This document shows, piece by piece, positions 24,720-36,700 of a stretch of DNA of 64,000 bases. The DNA lies in contig VCJN01002928.1 in the NCBI GenBank assembly GCA_006384855.1, positions 16,019-80,018 on the forward strand. Reading direction: 5' to 3'. Position numbers and translations under genes: made by a program. Below the pieces are notes generated by a model. The model worked only from the letters and a program-made list of their open reading frames with translations, was not told where the DNA came from and did not search any database. The stretch comes from Tetraselmis striata (taxonomy: Eukaryota > Chlorophyta > Chlorodendrophyceae > Chlorodendrales > Chlorodendraceae). Within the stretch, counting starts at the first letter, position 1. The number at the start of each line of letters is the position of its first letter.

Positions 24720-27700
24720 ATGCACTCCGCAGAGCGCCGCGACGCGCGTCGGCCCTCCTCGGCCGGCAGTCGGAAGGGCAAAAATGGGAAGCGGCGGCCG
24801 GCGGTGGTCGGTGCGACGGAAGAGGGTGGCAGCGGCAGCAGCGGCGGTGGGGGCAGCAAGACGCCGAGCAGCCAGGGAGGATCCGGGAAGCCGCGGCGCC
24901 GGGGCGGTGCGCGGAAGGGCAGCGCTGCCGGCTCGCCGGCGGGCGGGGAGCGAGGAGGGCGGCGGCACGGTGCGGCGGTCGGCGGCGGCAGCGGCGCTGT
25001 GGCGGCGACCGCCAAGGCCATGCTGCTAGCCCTCGGCGGAGGCGCCTGGTCAGGTTGGTTCCCGCCGCCTCGAATCGGCCCACCTACCCATCGCGCAGAG
25101 CCTGCGCGCGAACATGTAACTCAATGTGTTGACACGGTACGACGTGGGTGAGTGGAGAGTCGCAAGGCGGCACCAGTTTTTTTAGCGGGAAGGGGGGGTC
25201 GGAAATAAGAACGGAAAATGCTCAGCGTTGTTATTTCTCATGTCTTATTTCTCACGCTGTGGGTTGCCAGGCGTCGCGGACATGCCAGAACCGGTGTCGA
25301 CCAGCAACGAGAAGGGGGCGGGTGGGGCGGCGCCCTCCATGGCCGCAAAGCCGGGCGGCAGCAAGTCGAAGAAACGGAAGCAGAAGCAGGAGGAAGAGGG
25401 GGAGCAGGGGAAGGAGGGCAGCAAGGGGGAGGGGGAGGAGAGCGGCAAGAGGAACGTGCTGAAGAAGCGCCTGCGAGCGGAGGGCGCCGGGGAGGGGACG
25501 GTGCCGGCGCCGGCTGTGCCCGGTGGCGATGTCAGCCGGATGTCCAGTAAGGCGCAGAAGCGGCTCAAGGTGGCCAGGCTGCTTGCTTAATGGTGATATC
25601 GGGGTGTTTTAGGGGGGCAATGGTGGTGCTGGGGGGTCAAAGGGGGGCGGGGGGGGCTGAGGCTGGCGGCTCCGGGGCTGTGCTGCGCTGCGACGGCGCG
25701 CAGACGTTGAGCCACATGAGCACGAAGGGGGAGGTGCTGACGCCGGCCAAGGTGTCGGCGCGCCCCTTCGACACCGACCCCACCGACCACTGCGAGACGC
25801 CCTTTGAGGCGTACCGGTGAGAGCGCTGCGCGCGGCGCCTGATGAGGTGGCAGGGAGACATGTCCTTATCGGGGTTGGGGAGGCATGGGGGGCGCATGCT
25901 GAGCAGCCGGCAACTCCGGCCCATCCTGCCCTGACATGCCAGGGACATCGAGCCGTTCCTCTTCCGCGCGGCGCAGGCCCTGGGCAAGAGCAAGGAGGAG
26001 CTGCTCATCTACGACCCGTACTTCTGCGAGGGCAGCATGGTGGCGCACCTGCGCAAGCTGGGCTTCCCGCGCGTGTACAACCGGAACGAGGACTTTTACG
26101 AGGCCATCCGGTGCGCCCCCCCCATCCCGACCCCGGGCACTTGCACAGGCACCGCCACCACCACCCCCACCATCGCATTCACCACCTCCACCTGCACCAC
26201 GCCTGGCACTGCAGCCGCTATCACCTCCACTGCCACCACTCCTCTACCCCCCTCACCACCTTAACTCTGACTATCCTTGCATTCACCTGCACCACCGCTA
26301 CCACCGTCATTACCGCCCTCTACATCGCCATTTTAACCACCAACGTCACCCCCACTACGACCACCAGGATCACCGCCCCCACCGACAACACCACACCCTC
26401 CACCAGCATTGCCGCCCTGGCCACCGCCATTACCATCACCCCATTCATCAGCACTACCACCCCCACCAGCATCGTCACCATCAACATCACCGCCTTCATC
26501 TACCGCCTCTATCACAATCATCGCCCCCACCACCAACACCACACCCACCTCCACTGTCATCACCACTGTCATCACCTTCACTCTGACTATCCTAGCATGC
26601 ACCTGCACCACTGTCAGCACAGCTATTACCGCCCGCTACATCGCCAGTTTAACCACCAACGTCACCCCCACTACGACCACCAGGATCACCGCCCCCACCG
26701 ACAACACCACACCCTCCACCAGCATTGCCGCCCTGGCCACCGTCATTACCATCACCCCATTCAGCAGCACTATTACCACCAGCATCACCACCACCATCAC
26801 ACGCATCTCCACCTTTACCATCGCCACCGCCATCACCGGCACTACCTCCACAGCATTGCCGCCCTGGCCACCGCCATTACCATCACCCCATTCATCAGCA
26901 CTACCACCCCCACCAGCATCGTCACCATCAACATCACCGCCTCCATTTCTATCACCATCATCGCCCCCACCGACAACACCACCTCGAGCCGTGTTTTCAA
27001 GCCGTGTTCACAGGCTCTGACAGGCGCCGCCATGCGGTTGGGTGTGAACAGGCGGGGGAAGACCCCGCGGTACGACGTGCTGGTGACCAACCCGCCCTTC
27101 AGCGCCGACCACATGAAGCGCATCGTGCAGTTCTGCGTGGAGCAGTCCAAGCCCTTCTTCCTGCTAATGCCCAACTTTGTGCTCAAGTGAGTTACTCTCG
27201 CAAGAGTGCATGGGGGGGGGAGGGGGGGGCAATGCCCTGCCACAGCCCAGCTCTTCTATACAACCACAGTTCTGGCAGAAACACAACAACGGTGGTGACA
27301 AATGTCGGTAGCCACCGTCTGCGTGGAAACATCCACACCAATAGCAACGTATGGCGGCTCTTGTCTGTGAAGGGGCGCTCTCACATTGCTTCAGCCAGTT
27401 CACTCTCTCAGCCATCCCCCAACGCGTGGCGGTATGAGTTGTTGATATGGAATGACACCGATGCGCGCAGGAAGACATACTACCGGGAGCTGGTCGAAGC
27501 CGCAGCGCGCAAGCTGGCGGAGCCGTCCTTCCTGGCGCCGAACAGCGGGTACAAGTTCTGGTCCCCGGGGCGAGCCAAGGTGTGTTGCCCTTCCCCCCCC
27601 CCCCCCTGGCCCCCACCTGAAAGCTGCATGCCTTGGCACCCCGGATGGTCTTCCTTGCCTTGTGCCCCTCCCCCCCCCCCCCCCCCCCCCCTTGCCAGCT

Positions 27701-28779
27701 GGTTTGAGCACGCTCCCAGTACGGCACGGGCCTTCCTCACGGCTGCGTGCCGGCGATGCGATGCAGTTCTGCTCCCGCTTTGTGGCCAACACGCGAGGCG
27801 GCGTGGGCGACGCGGTGCCGTTTGAGACAATCTGGTACATCGGTGAGATCCCCCCCTCCTCCCCACCCGGCGCCCTTTCCGTTTCAGCACGAGGACAAGG
27901 GGTGCTCAAATAGCTGGAGGCAGCGGCAGCGGAAGAGTCGAGCAGCCCGCGTCTGCACAGGGCAGGGAGAATCTTCTGCAGGCTTTTATTATTGGAAAAG
28001 TGTATGTCAGCAGGCTGCTGCGATTCATCCGCGCCTATAATAAACGATATTAAGCTATCGCATTCTAATCGTATGTGAGATATACGAGCCCGATTGCGTA
28101 ACTGCTGCTGTAATGCTGCATGCCTGCGGAATACTGCGCATTGATGGCACACAGCTCGGCATATGTACAACGCAGCAGAAAGCAAAGGAACACAATAGTG
28201 CGAGGGGCAGTGAGCAGCAGCACACCATTCGGTGGATGCGGAGGTGCTAAGCAACTACGTCAAGGCCCTTGCACATCAAGGGCCGTTCACATCCCCCCCC
28301 ATTCTTTATGATTGGGTGTCCTTACGCATCATGGTTTCTCATACTTGGATATGATGGTTTGGGACTTGGTTGCATGCATAAATGTGCGCGTGCGATGCAA
28401 AAGGGGCGATCTGCCATGCAATGTGTTCAGGCGTGGTACGACATACGCCATTGGAACTGTATAGGGATATTGAAACTGTATTCCCTTTTGACACACGGCT
28501 TCATTGTAGCGTCCCTATTTGAGATGAGTAGGGGAATACCTTTTAGCGAATGCCGTCCCCGGGTTTGTCTTGCCAGGCGGGCACAGCCCGAAGGACGTCG
28601 CCGCCATGCACAAGTGGTGGCAGAAGAAGTACGAGGGGAGCGCGCAGCTGGCGGCGGGCGAGGCGCAGCTGCCGGAGCGCGTCGTGCCGGCGCGCGTGAG
28701 CGGCGGCGAGAAGCGGCCCAACCCGCGGCAGCGGAAGGCGCTGGCCAAGAAGCGCCGAGCCGGCGGGGCGCCGGTCTAG
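24720..28779 (+). CDS. Lysine-rich NPPF-motif methyltransferase-like protein, function unknown
   Basis: Eight exons join in frame to 478 aa: 24720-25053, 25271-25569, 25704-25816, 25943-26110, 27052-27186, 27471-27579, 27767-27842 and 28577-28779. Residues 1-240 are low-complexity Gly/Ser/Lys-rich with basic runs such as KSKKRKQKQEEE, suggesting a nuclear or nucleolar protein. The conserved part has YDPYFCEGS (272-280, motif-I position), DVLVTNPPFSADH (NPPF at 318-321, as in N6-adenine and related methyltransferases) and FFLLMPNFV. The C-terminus is again basic (RKALAKKRRAGGAPV). This resembles a conserved eukaryotic family present in plants, algae and protists whose substrate I cannot name; methylation of RNA, DNA or protein are all open. 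An in-frame ATG at 24513 could extend the N-terminus. Intron 4 is a 941-nt minisatellite; intron 5 carries two C-homopolymers. Confidence 0.8.
26111..27051. repeat. ACC/CAC/CAT-rich minisatellite filling one intron
   Basis: The 941-nt intron between TAC GAG GCC ATC CG|GTGCGC and AACAG|GCGGGG is almost wholly built of CAN triplets. Longer imperfect units recur: attgccgccctggccacc is at about 26411, 26724 and 26857, each followed by caccccattca. Because TA- and TG-initial codons are rare in it, several frames stay open on both strands, producing a spurious 457-codon Thr/His/Pro-rich ORF. Confidence 0.85.
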
Positions 28780-29268
28780 GATGGAACCCGTTTGTACCCA
28801 GCACTCATCTTCCACTGAAAGCACTGACAGAACATCGGCAGCTAGAATATTTTTGGGGGGGTATCAACCACAGGGAATGGTTGGCGCGGCTCACTTCGAT
28901 GGGGATGCTGGGTGTACATTTGGGCAGATTGGTGTCCAGTGGACAAGCATGACAGCAACACGGCCTGGCATGCTGGGCCCGAATCCGCCTCTTGCCGGTT
29001 CGGTTCCGCGCTCATGAATGACTACACTGGGTTGACGCTCGCGGACACAGTGAATGCGCCCTGCTGCTGCTGTCATCACCAAGAAACCAACAAAACGGCA
29101 CAGGAAGTCAACCCACGCTACGCCAGCTTACGATGCCAGTCACCGTGAACCAACGTACTGCGCATCAGTGCGGCGCACCTCCATGTCACGCACAAGCTGG
29201 ACCGCTCTTTCGCGCAACAAAATGAGCCTCCCTGCGTCCTCCAGAGCCCCCCGCACGTGGCACAGCTA
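28780..29268. other. Convergent intergenic region
   Basis: This lies between the ends of the plus-strand methyltransferase-like gene and the minus-strand repeat-exon gene. On the minus strand 29182-29240 reads ALEDAGRLILLRERAVQLV, a coiled-coil-like segment after the stop I assign to that gene, so an alternative last exon or a decayed exon copy is possible. Nothing else is supported. Confidence 0.4.
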
Positions 29269-31230
29269 TCAGGCCTCGCGGCGGTGGCGCGGATGCTGTG
29301 CTGCGGCAGCTGCGAGGCCACACGGTGCGCATAAACAGAAGGAACGACCTCCCCAACTAGACAACAAGTTATAGATCTCCATGACGGACGGCCTCACCCC
29401 TCCGCTGCTGGTCCTGGCCCATGGTGAGGGCGATCTGCTCCTGTGCCTCCGTGATCGTATTTTCAGCCTGAACGATGCGAGCTTGGGCAGCTGCAGACCG
29501 GAGCGCAGGCCGAGCCTATCCAGTCAGACGCAACCCGCTACAGGCTTCCTATACATACATGGGGGGTGTTGAATGGACGAGGGAAGAGGGGGGGGGGGGG
29601 GGGGGGGAGCACTGACCCGCGAGCGCAACTTGCTTGGCGTCAGCCCATCCGCATGCTGCTGCGCTTGTTCCGTGGCCAAAGTCTCCACCTCAACCGTCCG
29701 AGCTTGAGCAGCTGCAGACCAGAGCGGAGGCCAAGCCTATCCAATCGCTGCTTGCACTCTAGGCCCGCTTTGCTACGGGCGGAGCGGGAAGAGGGCTGCT
29801 GGCTGGAAGGCTCGAAAGGAGGGAGGGGGTAAAGTAGCTGTGCGCAGTGCTCACCTGCGGGCTCATCTTGCTTGGCGAGCAGCTCCACCGAGTGCATCCG
29901 GGCTTGTGCTTTGATGGCCGAAGTGCCAGCCTGAAGCAGCTGAGCCTGCGCGTCTGCAGCCCGGGTAAAACGACGCGCCAAGTCAGCCGCGGCCGCCCGC
30001 AGCGTGGGTTGAACGCATGCACTCGAGGAGTTGAGTGGGTGAATGAGGCGGGTGGGTAGTGGTGGTCAAGGGGGGGCGGCTCGTGCTGTACTCACCCGCC
30101 AGGGCCGCTGGCATGCTGCTCCGCTCTGCGAAGTGCCGCCGCGTTTGCTCTTCGCGCGGTATCATGGCTGACATGCCGGCCTGAAGGACCTCCTTCTGGG
30201 CGCCTGCAGCCACATGGGGATGGCGGCCACCCCGAGTCAGCTGCAGCGCGCAGCATGGATTCCGGATGAGCCTTTCCAGGGGCGGGGCGGGCGGCGGGGC
30301 GGCGGAATCGGCTGCGCTCCATCCTCCTCACCTGCGAGGGCATCTTGCTTGGCGCTCAGCTCCTCGGAGAACCCCCGGGACTGCTCCGTCCCTGGGATAT
30401 CAGCGGCAACTTTCTGAGCCTGGGCAGCTGCGGACATAGATAAGGGCCGCCCCGACTCAGCTCAAGCCTACATGATAGCCGGCAGACAAGCTCATCGGGG
30501 TTGGGCGGGGACTGCCGTGCTGAGTGCTTGCCATCGAGGGCATCTTGTGCCTGACGCAGCTCCGCTGTGAGCCGCGCCACTCGCTCTTCGCGCACTTGTT
30601 TGTCTGCTTCGGCATTGATGGCCCGGGCCTGGGCAGCTGCAGCCAAGGGATGGCGGCCGCACCAAGTCAGTCGCCTTGTGAGGCATACAGTGCAGGAATG
30701 TACCTGAGCTTTCTTCTCTTTTTTGGTTGGGGGAGGGAGGTTGGAGGGCTGGAAGCTGCCGCGCCTTGTCCACACCGACAAGGCACCATGCGAGGGCAGC
30801 TTGCATGGTGCCGCGCTCCTCAGCATGTAGGCGGGCTTGTGTTGCATGCTCTGCATTGGTAGCTTTGAGGTGGTGGATGGTAGCTTCCAGGGGCTTGATG
30901 GCTGCGATGGGAAGCGCACATGCCAGACTGGGCACCAACCTTGTAACTGTGTGGAAGCGGAGTGCACATATGAACTGCAGTTTAGTTATGAGCGACATGG
31001 CTCTCACCCTCAAGTGCGGCTGATATGCCCCGTTCGCTTTGATGCTTCAGGAGACTCTTTACTTTGGCCATAGGGGAATTGGGCTGGACTTTTCCCTGCG
31101 CACATTCAGTTGGAGGGCAGTAGCAGATATGCCGTCCGGCAAGGATCGTCTCACGATCGGCACAGGTTTGCGGCGTGTCACAGGCACATAACATAAAGCT
31201 ATCTATATCTCGTGTCGCGAACCTGTATAA

Positions 31231-31261
<31 letters not shown>

Positions 31262-33506
31262 CATGTGATAGATGTGCTATATGTATGCGTGTATGTATTA
31301 TATGTACATATACGTTCTGTATGTATATATGTTCTGTATCTATGTATACATATATATGTTTGTATTATATGTACATATACGAAATATATATCCATACAGT
31401 ATCCAGCCGTCGTGGATAGATAGACACATGATATCTGCGGATGCAGGATCAGTTACCTGTCCATCCCTCTCAATCTTCGCAGTGATTGCATTCACGATCT
31501 TGCTTGTGGCATCCTCAACTCTGCAAGGCGCACACGTCCTCGTGTTAAACGTTCTGACCCGAGATAGGCGGTGATGTTAAGCACTCAGCCCATATTGTTG
31601 ATGCTGAAGGATGTCCAAACTCCAGACAATCGCTTTAACAATGCTGACTTGTCACGTCATCCTTATGAATGGTCCTGCGGCATGCACTGCTGCGTTATAT
31701 CCTCCGGGAATAAATGTCAGGACTCATACCTGCCCATTGCGGCGTGGTGGGCGTCGAGGCCCTCAAGCAGCTTCTCCATGCCTGTGGAGATGACCTGGCC
31801 CAGGTCGGCCGACGCGCGGGTCAGCACGAGGATGTGCCCCTGAAGATCTTGATACTCCCTGCGGCGATTGTCCAGCGTGCTCTGCAGCTCCGTGAGCGCG
31901 GCTGCCCCACCGATCAGCGCAGAAATGAATGTCGGTGGAGATTCATTTGAGACAAGGATTCATGTCTTCATAACGGAAATGGGGGCACCACAACGTGCTG
32001 TGGGCCGGTGAAGGCAAGGCAAGGCACCTACTTTTTGCATTGGCAGCCTCTTGAAGGGCATCTGCCAAATCCGAACTTCCTCGGTTCAGCGCCGTAAGCA
32101 GCGTCTCGCACGCCGCTGACGCCTCACCTGTCTCCGCCTCCGCTGCGGCTTTGTCAGCGTGGGCCTCTTCTAGCTCAGCAGCGGCCTCTCCTACCCCCTC
32201 TGCCAGCGGTCTGTTGCACAGCGGCTTGTGTGGGTTTCTGCCGGTTTTCTGCGCAGTGCCAACTGCTCCGCCGTCCTGCACCACGGATCGCACAAAGCCT
32301 CGGCTCCCGCATAATAAGGAGTGCAGTCCCGACCAAGCGCAAAGGGCAAATCACCCCTGGCAGTCTGTACCAAGGGGCATGAGGCTATTTTGACATGGGA
32401 GAAAGCATGTGCGCCAACTTGGGCAGCATGTGAAATGCTGTGGGCGCAGGAGAGAGGATGTTGCGGACTGGGATGTCATGTTGTGAAGGCGGCGACCTCA
32501 AAGGGCGCGGGCTGTGAATTAACCTCTGGAGACTCTGCCGGCGGGCTGCCACCCAGCGGCTGGGTGCCAGTGCTTGCGGTCGAGGACGGTGCTAAGACAT
32601 CTTCTGCTCCGCCGCCCTGCACCATGGATCGCAAAAGATATCAAAGCCAGTATGAGGGGCACTCAGCGACAGGCGAAAACGCTGAACCACCCAAGGCTGG
32701 CAGATGACCGGGAGGTGCCCAACAGACATGCCAGTGGCAAAGCGTATGGCTGTGTCAGGTGGCACAGGGGAAAGCGCGCCGCACCGGGAGGGGTTGACTT
32801 GGCAAGAAGCCTCCGCCAGTTGCTGATGGGCCTTGTGCATCGGGCAGAACGTGGGCAGAGGGATGCATCGTCGCCTTGAGCGTGCCGTCAGAATCGTTTC
32901 TGCGTTGCCTACATATGAAACATGTCAAGTAGATATCGGCCTCGTCATTGGGCTCGTCGGACTCCTTGCTGGTGAATTCATTCAGAGGAAAGATCCGCGC
33001 ACACTTTTGACACCGTTGGTGCGGAGTGTCGCCCACAAAGCAACAGCTCTCCATGAATCTTGTCTTGAAGGATGCCCTTGCCGCCGCTTGCTCCGGACCT
33101 TTTGCGCGCGCTTTGCGTGATAGGTCAGCAATGGGCCTCATTACAGCTTTTGCCGCATTCTTGCAGTCGCCGCATGCAGGTGCGCAGTTGACGGGATCGG
33201 ATTCAGACGGCTGTGACCGTAGTCTCTTGCCACATGCGTGCGCGTCGGAGAGCTTTGAAGGATCGTAGACCACGGCCTGCAACCAGATAGATTGAATTAC
33301 AATTAGTGCGTAAAAGGGACAATTACAAACAGGGAAGTGTCATTTTGCCACTCAGCTGTAGGTGAGATTGTGGTTACCTCGCCAAGCTTCATGATCTTGC
33401 ATTTGATTGACCACATTTCCGCGACATCTGCAAAGATCTTTGCAACAGTTTTCGCGACGATCAATTTCCTCCGAAGATCCACCTTGTCCACCTTGTCCGA
33501 AGACAT
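29269..33506 (-). CDS. Coiled-coil protein encoded by an amplified array of symmetric exons, unrecognised
   Basis: At least 13 exons on the minus strand. Exon 1 is 33506-33378 (MSSDKVDKVDLRRKLIVAK). Exon 2 starts at 33276 and holds a Cys-rich segment (CGDCKNAAK, CQKCARIFPLNEFTSK, CFICRQR) that probably binds zinc; its 3' end is unresolved. Then come 32199-32032, 31901-31730, 31520-31457 and 31095-31008, which join in frame, and one starting at 30901. Five further modules start near 30645, 30435, 30215, 29990 and 29740. Each begins in phase 1 after gctgcag and encodes an Ala/Gln-rich helix such as AAQAQKVAAD or AAQARTVEVETLATEQ; the clear ones also end in phase 1. A further module (AAQARIVQAENTITEAQEQ) ends near 29390, and the last short exon stops at 29269. 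Two modules appear to use GC donors (GAT G|GCAAGC and CCA A|GCAAGT). The function is unknown; a structural or scaffold role is inferred from the coiled coil. Confidence 0.6.
31200..31400. repeat. TA/TATG microsatellite in an intron
   Basis: Alternating tatata, tatgta and tacata runs fill about 200 bp between two exons of the coiled-coil gene. A similar block, (atc)n followed by (at)n and (tg)n, lies at 33570-33660 just upstream of its first exon. Confidence 0.9.
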
Positions 33507-33569
33507 GGCAGCTTCGTGGCGGAGGGCGTGCAGGTGAAGGCAGGAGAAGGGCGGCAAACTGCGAATAGC

Positions 33570-33589
33570 GACATCATCATCATCATCAT

Positions 33590-33645
<56 letters not shown>

Positions 33646-33680
33646 CTGTGTGTGTGTACATATATATACATATGTATATA
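33570..33680. repeat. Compound microsatellite upstream of the coiled-coil gene
   Basis: Eight atc units are followed by about 17 at units, then tg and tatg runs. It sits ~70 bp upstream of the minus-strand start codon at 33506, in what should be the promoter or 5' UTR. A tatg-type microsatellite occupies the equivalent place in the inverted duplicate near 37650, so it predates or was part of the duplication. Confidence 0.9.
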
Positions 33681-33729
33681 TATAAGGCACGTTTATGCCA
33701 CCCACGCTGAGCTCGCAATTTTAGAGCGT

Positions 33730-36700
33730 CATTATGGATAAGCCATAGTGTCACTCTGCGTGGCCACATTGCGCAGAGGGCGGAGGCAAGCTAGCGTGCT
33801 GGGTGGGGCGATCTACACGCACCGTCAGTGGGTCGTAGTTTCAAACACTTCCACTGGACAGTGCAATCCTCGCCATCGAGCACGTGACGCAGCTTTAGCC
33901 CGGGTTGGATAGCTATGCAGTGTGTTCGCTCCGCTGGGCAGCAAGGCTACCTGTAGAGAGAGTAGCATGACGATGATGTCATGATTATTAATGGAATGTG
34001 ATCCTTCTGATGCGACTATGTAACATATCAAGCTAATATGTCATATGATACGTATACATATCAAGAGATGAAACATGCTACAGCGCTTTGCATATAGCAG
34101 CCCTTGGGCGTGACAACCGCAACAATGAAGTATCTCCACAGCACCATTACAAACTTCACTTCTACAGCCACACTCAGCTTAGCAACACAATTCTTTGTCT
34201 TGGAAGGTTATGCTGCCTGAGCCATGGATTGTTTCCACTGCATGTAGACATGTACAAAGTCACAGTCTACCATAGAAAAGGTACCATACTGCATCTTTGC
34301 ATATAGCGGTGCATGATTACTCATTAACCGTCCCTACACAGCCCCAGACTGAGTTTACCAGCCCCAGGACAGTTGCTGCCCCACATGATCGTCATCGCCT
34401 AGAACTGGAATCAACAGGTCGTTTCATTTTGAGCCCATACCCGCACGGCAGCCAGAGGCTGTGCTGTGCGTGGCAATGAAAAGATCTACTGTGCAACTGT
34501 GGCTCCAGCTAAGGGGTGCATGTACGGGGCTCTGAATATTGACACCATCGTCCAAGAATACCCCGAGTCTCGCGTCACCTACTGCTATCTATGCGAGTGC
34601 GAGTGGCTCGTAGCAGCAGTCTCGCCGAATAGCAGCCCCCATAATAACCGTCGCCGCCACAATGAATACAATGGAAAAGCCAGCTTTGCAACATATTGCT
34701 CAGCGGTCGGGTATCTTAATTTTTAAAGGAATGAATGTCGCGAGTGACGACGATCGACGGCACCACCCGGGTCGGTTGCCGAGTTACTATACCCCTGCCC
34801 TGTAGAACACTACTCCCGTGGTTACTGCATCAAAGCTTGATGCCTGTTCAATGCTAAACACAGAAATAAACGAAACCCCAAAGCGTGTCATGCTTTGGGG
34901 CAGTCGGTACATAGCAGGGATTCATGCATAATGTTAAAATATATCAGCAAATTCCTTATACTATAGCTTTGCTCTGACGAAAGGTCATTTGTAGATGGTA
35001 TTACGGTAGGAGCACCTCTTATCGTAGTATCACGCACTCATTTACTCGCTCACCACGTCAAGCAGCACAGCGTATCCGTGCATAAAGCCTGATTTTTACA
35101 GCAGGGCACCCTCCGGCGCGGGTGGCCCAGAAAAAACCTCGGACCACACACGATAGTTGGCTGTTTTAGGACGATATGTATATATACTGATGATGGTGCG
35201 GCGGGGCGGCTCGTACTTTTATCGAACGAAGCATTTAAATTCAGGCAGAACTCCCACAAGGGACAAAGCGAACGTCGCCGATTCGTTGGAGAAATCAATA
35301 ACACATATATATGCTCCCCTCCCGCGTCACTGGTGGACTGTGGCCGAGACCGGAAACTTGACGACTGTCGACCGCTCGGTAAGACGGATTTCTTGACGTT
35401 ACCTGACTGCATGCCACTGCCTATTCACTTCTAGTTGTTTCTAGTCGTCAAATACTGTAGTAGGGAAGTCTGCCAGCGAAAGGCAGTCCGCTTCTGTGGC
35501 TGTGTCGTTGGCGGGCGGACTGGCCGTCTGTGTGCTGACACTGTCTGCACGTGGGATGTAATGTGCGCTGCGTTATTGATAAAATACATAGCTCGTGGGA
35601 GCGTGCCGGCCAAAAGTCGAACCGAGTTCTTAGCATCACTGACACCCCGTGGACGGAGGGGCAGGACCTCCGTTTGCTAACTGTGTCGCGTGCTTCGTAG
35701 CTGGAACCCCACGCCAAGTCGAACAGCCGTCAATGCCGGGAAGCGCGGTGCCAACATATATAAGGCACTGTTGCGCGATGGAGTAAAGGGGGGGGGGGGG
35801 GGGCGCTTGCAGCAGCTGCAGAAACGTCCTGGATGTGGAGTCGAGCGCAGCAGCAGGGGGCGACTAGACAGCCGCTGTCCTATGCGGCAGCCGCCCGATG
35901 ACGACAGGATCGATAGCCGCAGTGGAGCGGGCGAGTAAAGCAGGACCGTCAGTTTTACCTTCTTACTCGCCGCGGTGTCTGCTCTTCACGAGCTAGTGGA
36001 AATGCTTTCAGACTGTGCCATCTCTGGGCGCTGTTGCACTGGCTCGTGAGTCGATGCTCGTGAAAGGCTGTGCGGGTTAGCGGAAAATGACCTACAGGGG
36101 AGCTATAGCAGGAGCATCTCCAGCGCACGTAGCGACTATTATAGCAGCGCTGATAGCATCTTTCTTCGCGGCGCAAACAGCAATTGATCGAACGATCTTA
36201 TTTCCCCTACCTCTTGGGTTGAGCGGAGGAAAAGGAGAGCCGCGTCCGAAATCGCCTGGAATACGAGAGAATCAATACCGGTTACAATACGGTTTTATCA
36301 CGGATTTTTAGGCGTCCGTCCTCCGTCCTCCGTCCGTCCTCCTGTGCTGCGTCTTCGCGTATGAACCGTCATACGTTCGATCTGTGCTCGTTTGATTTCT
36401 AGGCACACCTCCGACGACGGTAAGATTCTGAATGGATGCGCGTGTATTCTAGCCCAGGCACGTCATATATTCGTCTAAAACGCCAAAATAACGCGGTACC
36501 GCAGCGCGTTTTTATTGCTGAATCAGCAAGCGAGACTATTCAGCGACTATTCCTTACCTATACGGTAGTCCAAGTATGGACTACCACATCGTTCGCCACA
36601 TCCGCGAAAGATACGGTAGTCCAAGTATGGTGCTGTAAAAAGGGGTCGCCGCGGTGCGGGGGCAGTCCGCCGACCCGGGGCCCGGCGTCCGTCGACGGAC

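Noticed and set aside
24605-25083. Overlapping minus-strand Pro/Arg/Ala ORFs of 135-138 codons
   Set aside because: Antisense shadows of the Gly/Ser/Lys-rich first exon of the methyltransferase-like gene.
25817-27190. 457-codon plus-strand ORF rich in Thr, His and Pro
   Set aside because: It joins an intron, exon 3 read out of frame, the minisatellite intron and exon 4. The true exon frames on either side differ and good splice sites bracket the repeat.
34466-34726. 86-codon plus-strand ORF with several Cys and Tyr
   Set aside because: No recognisable domain, no splice context and no neighbouring exon; left as unsupported.
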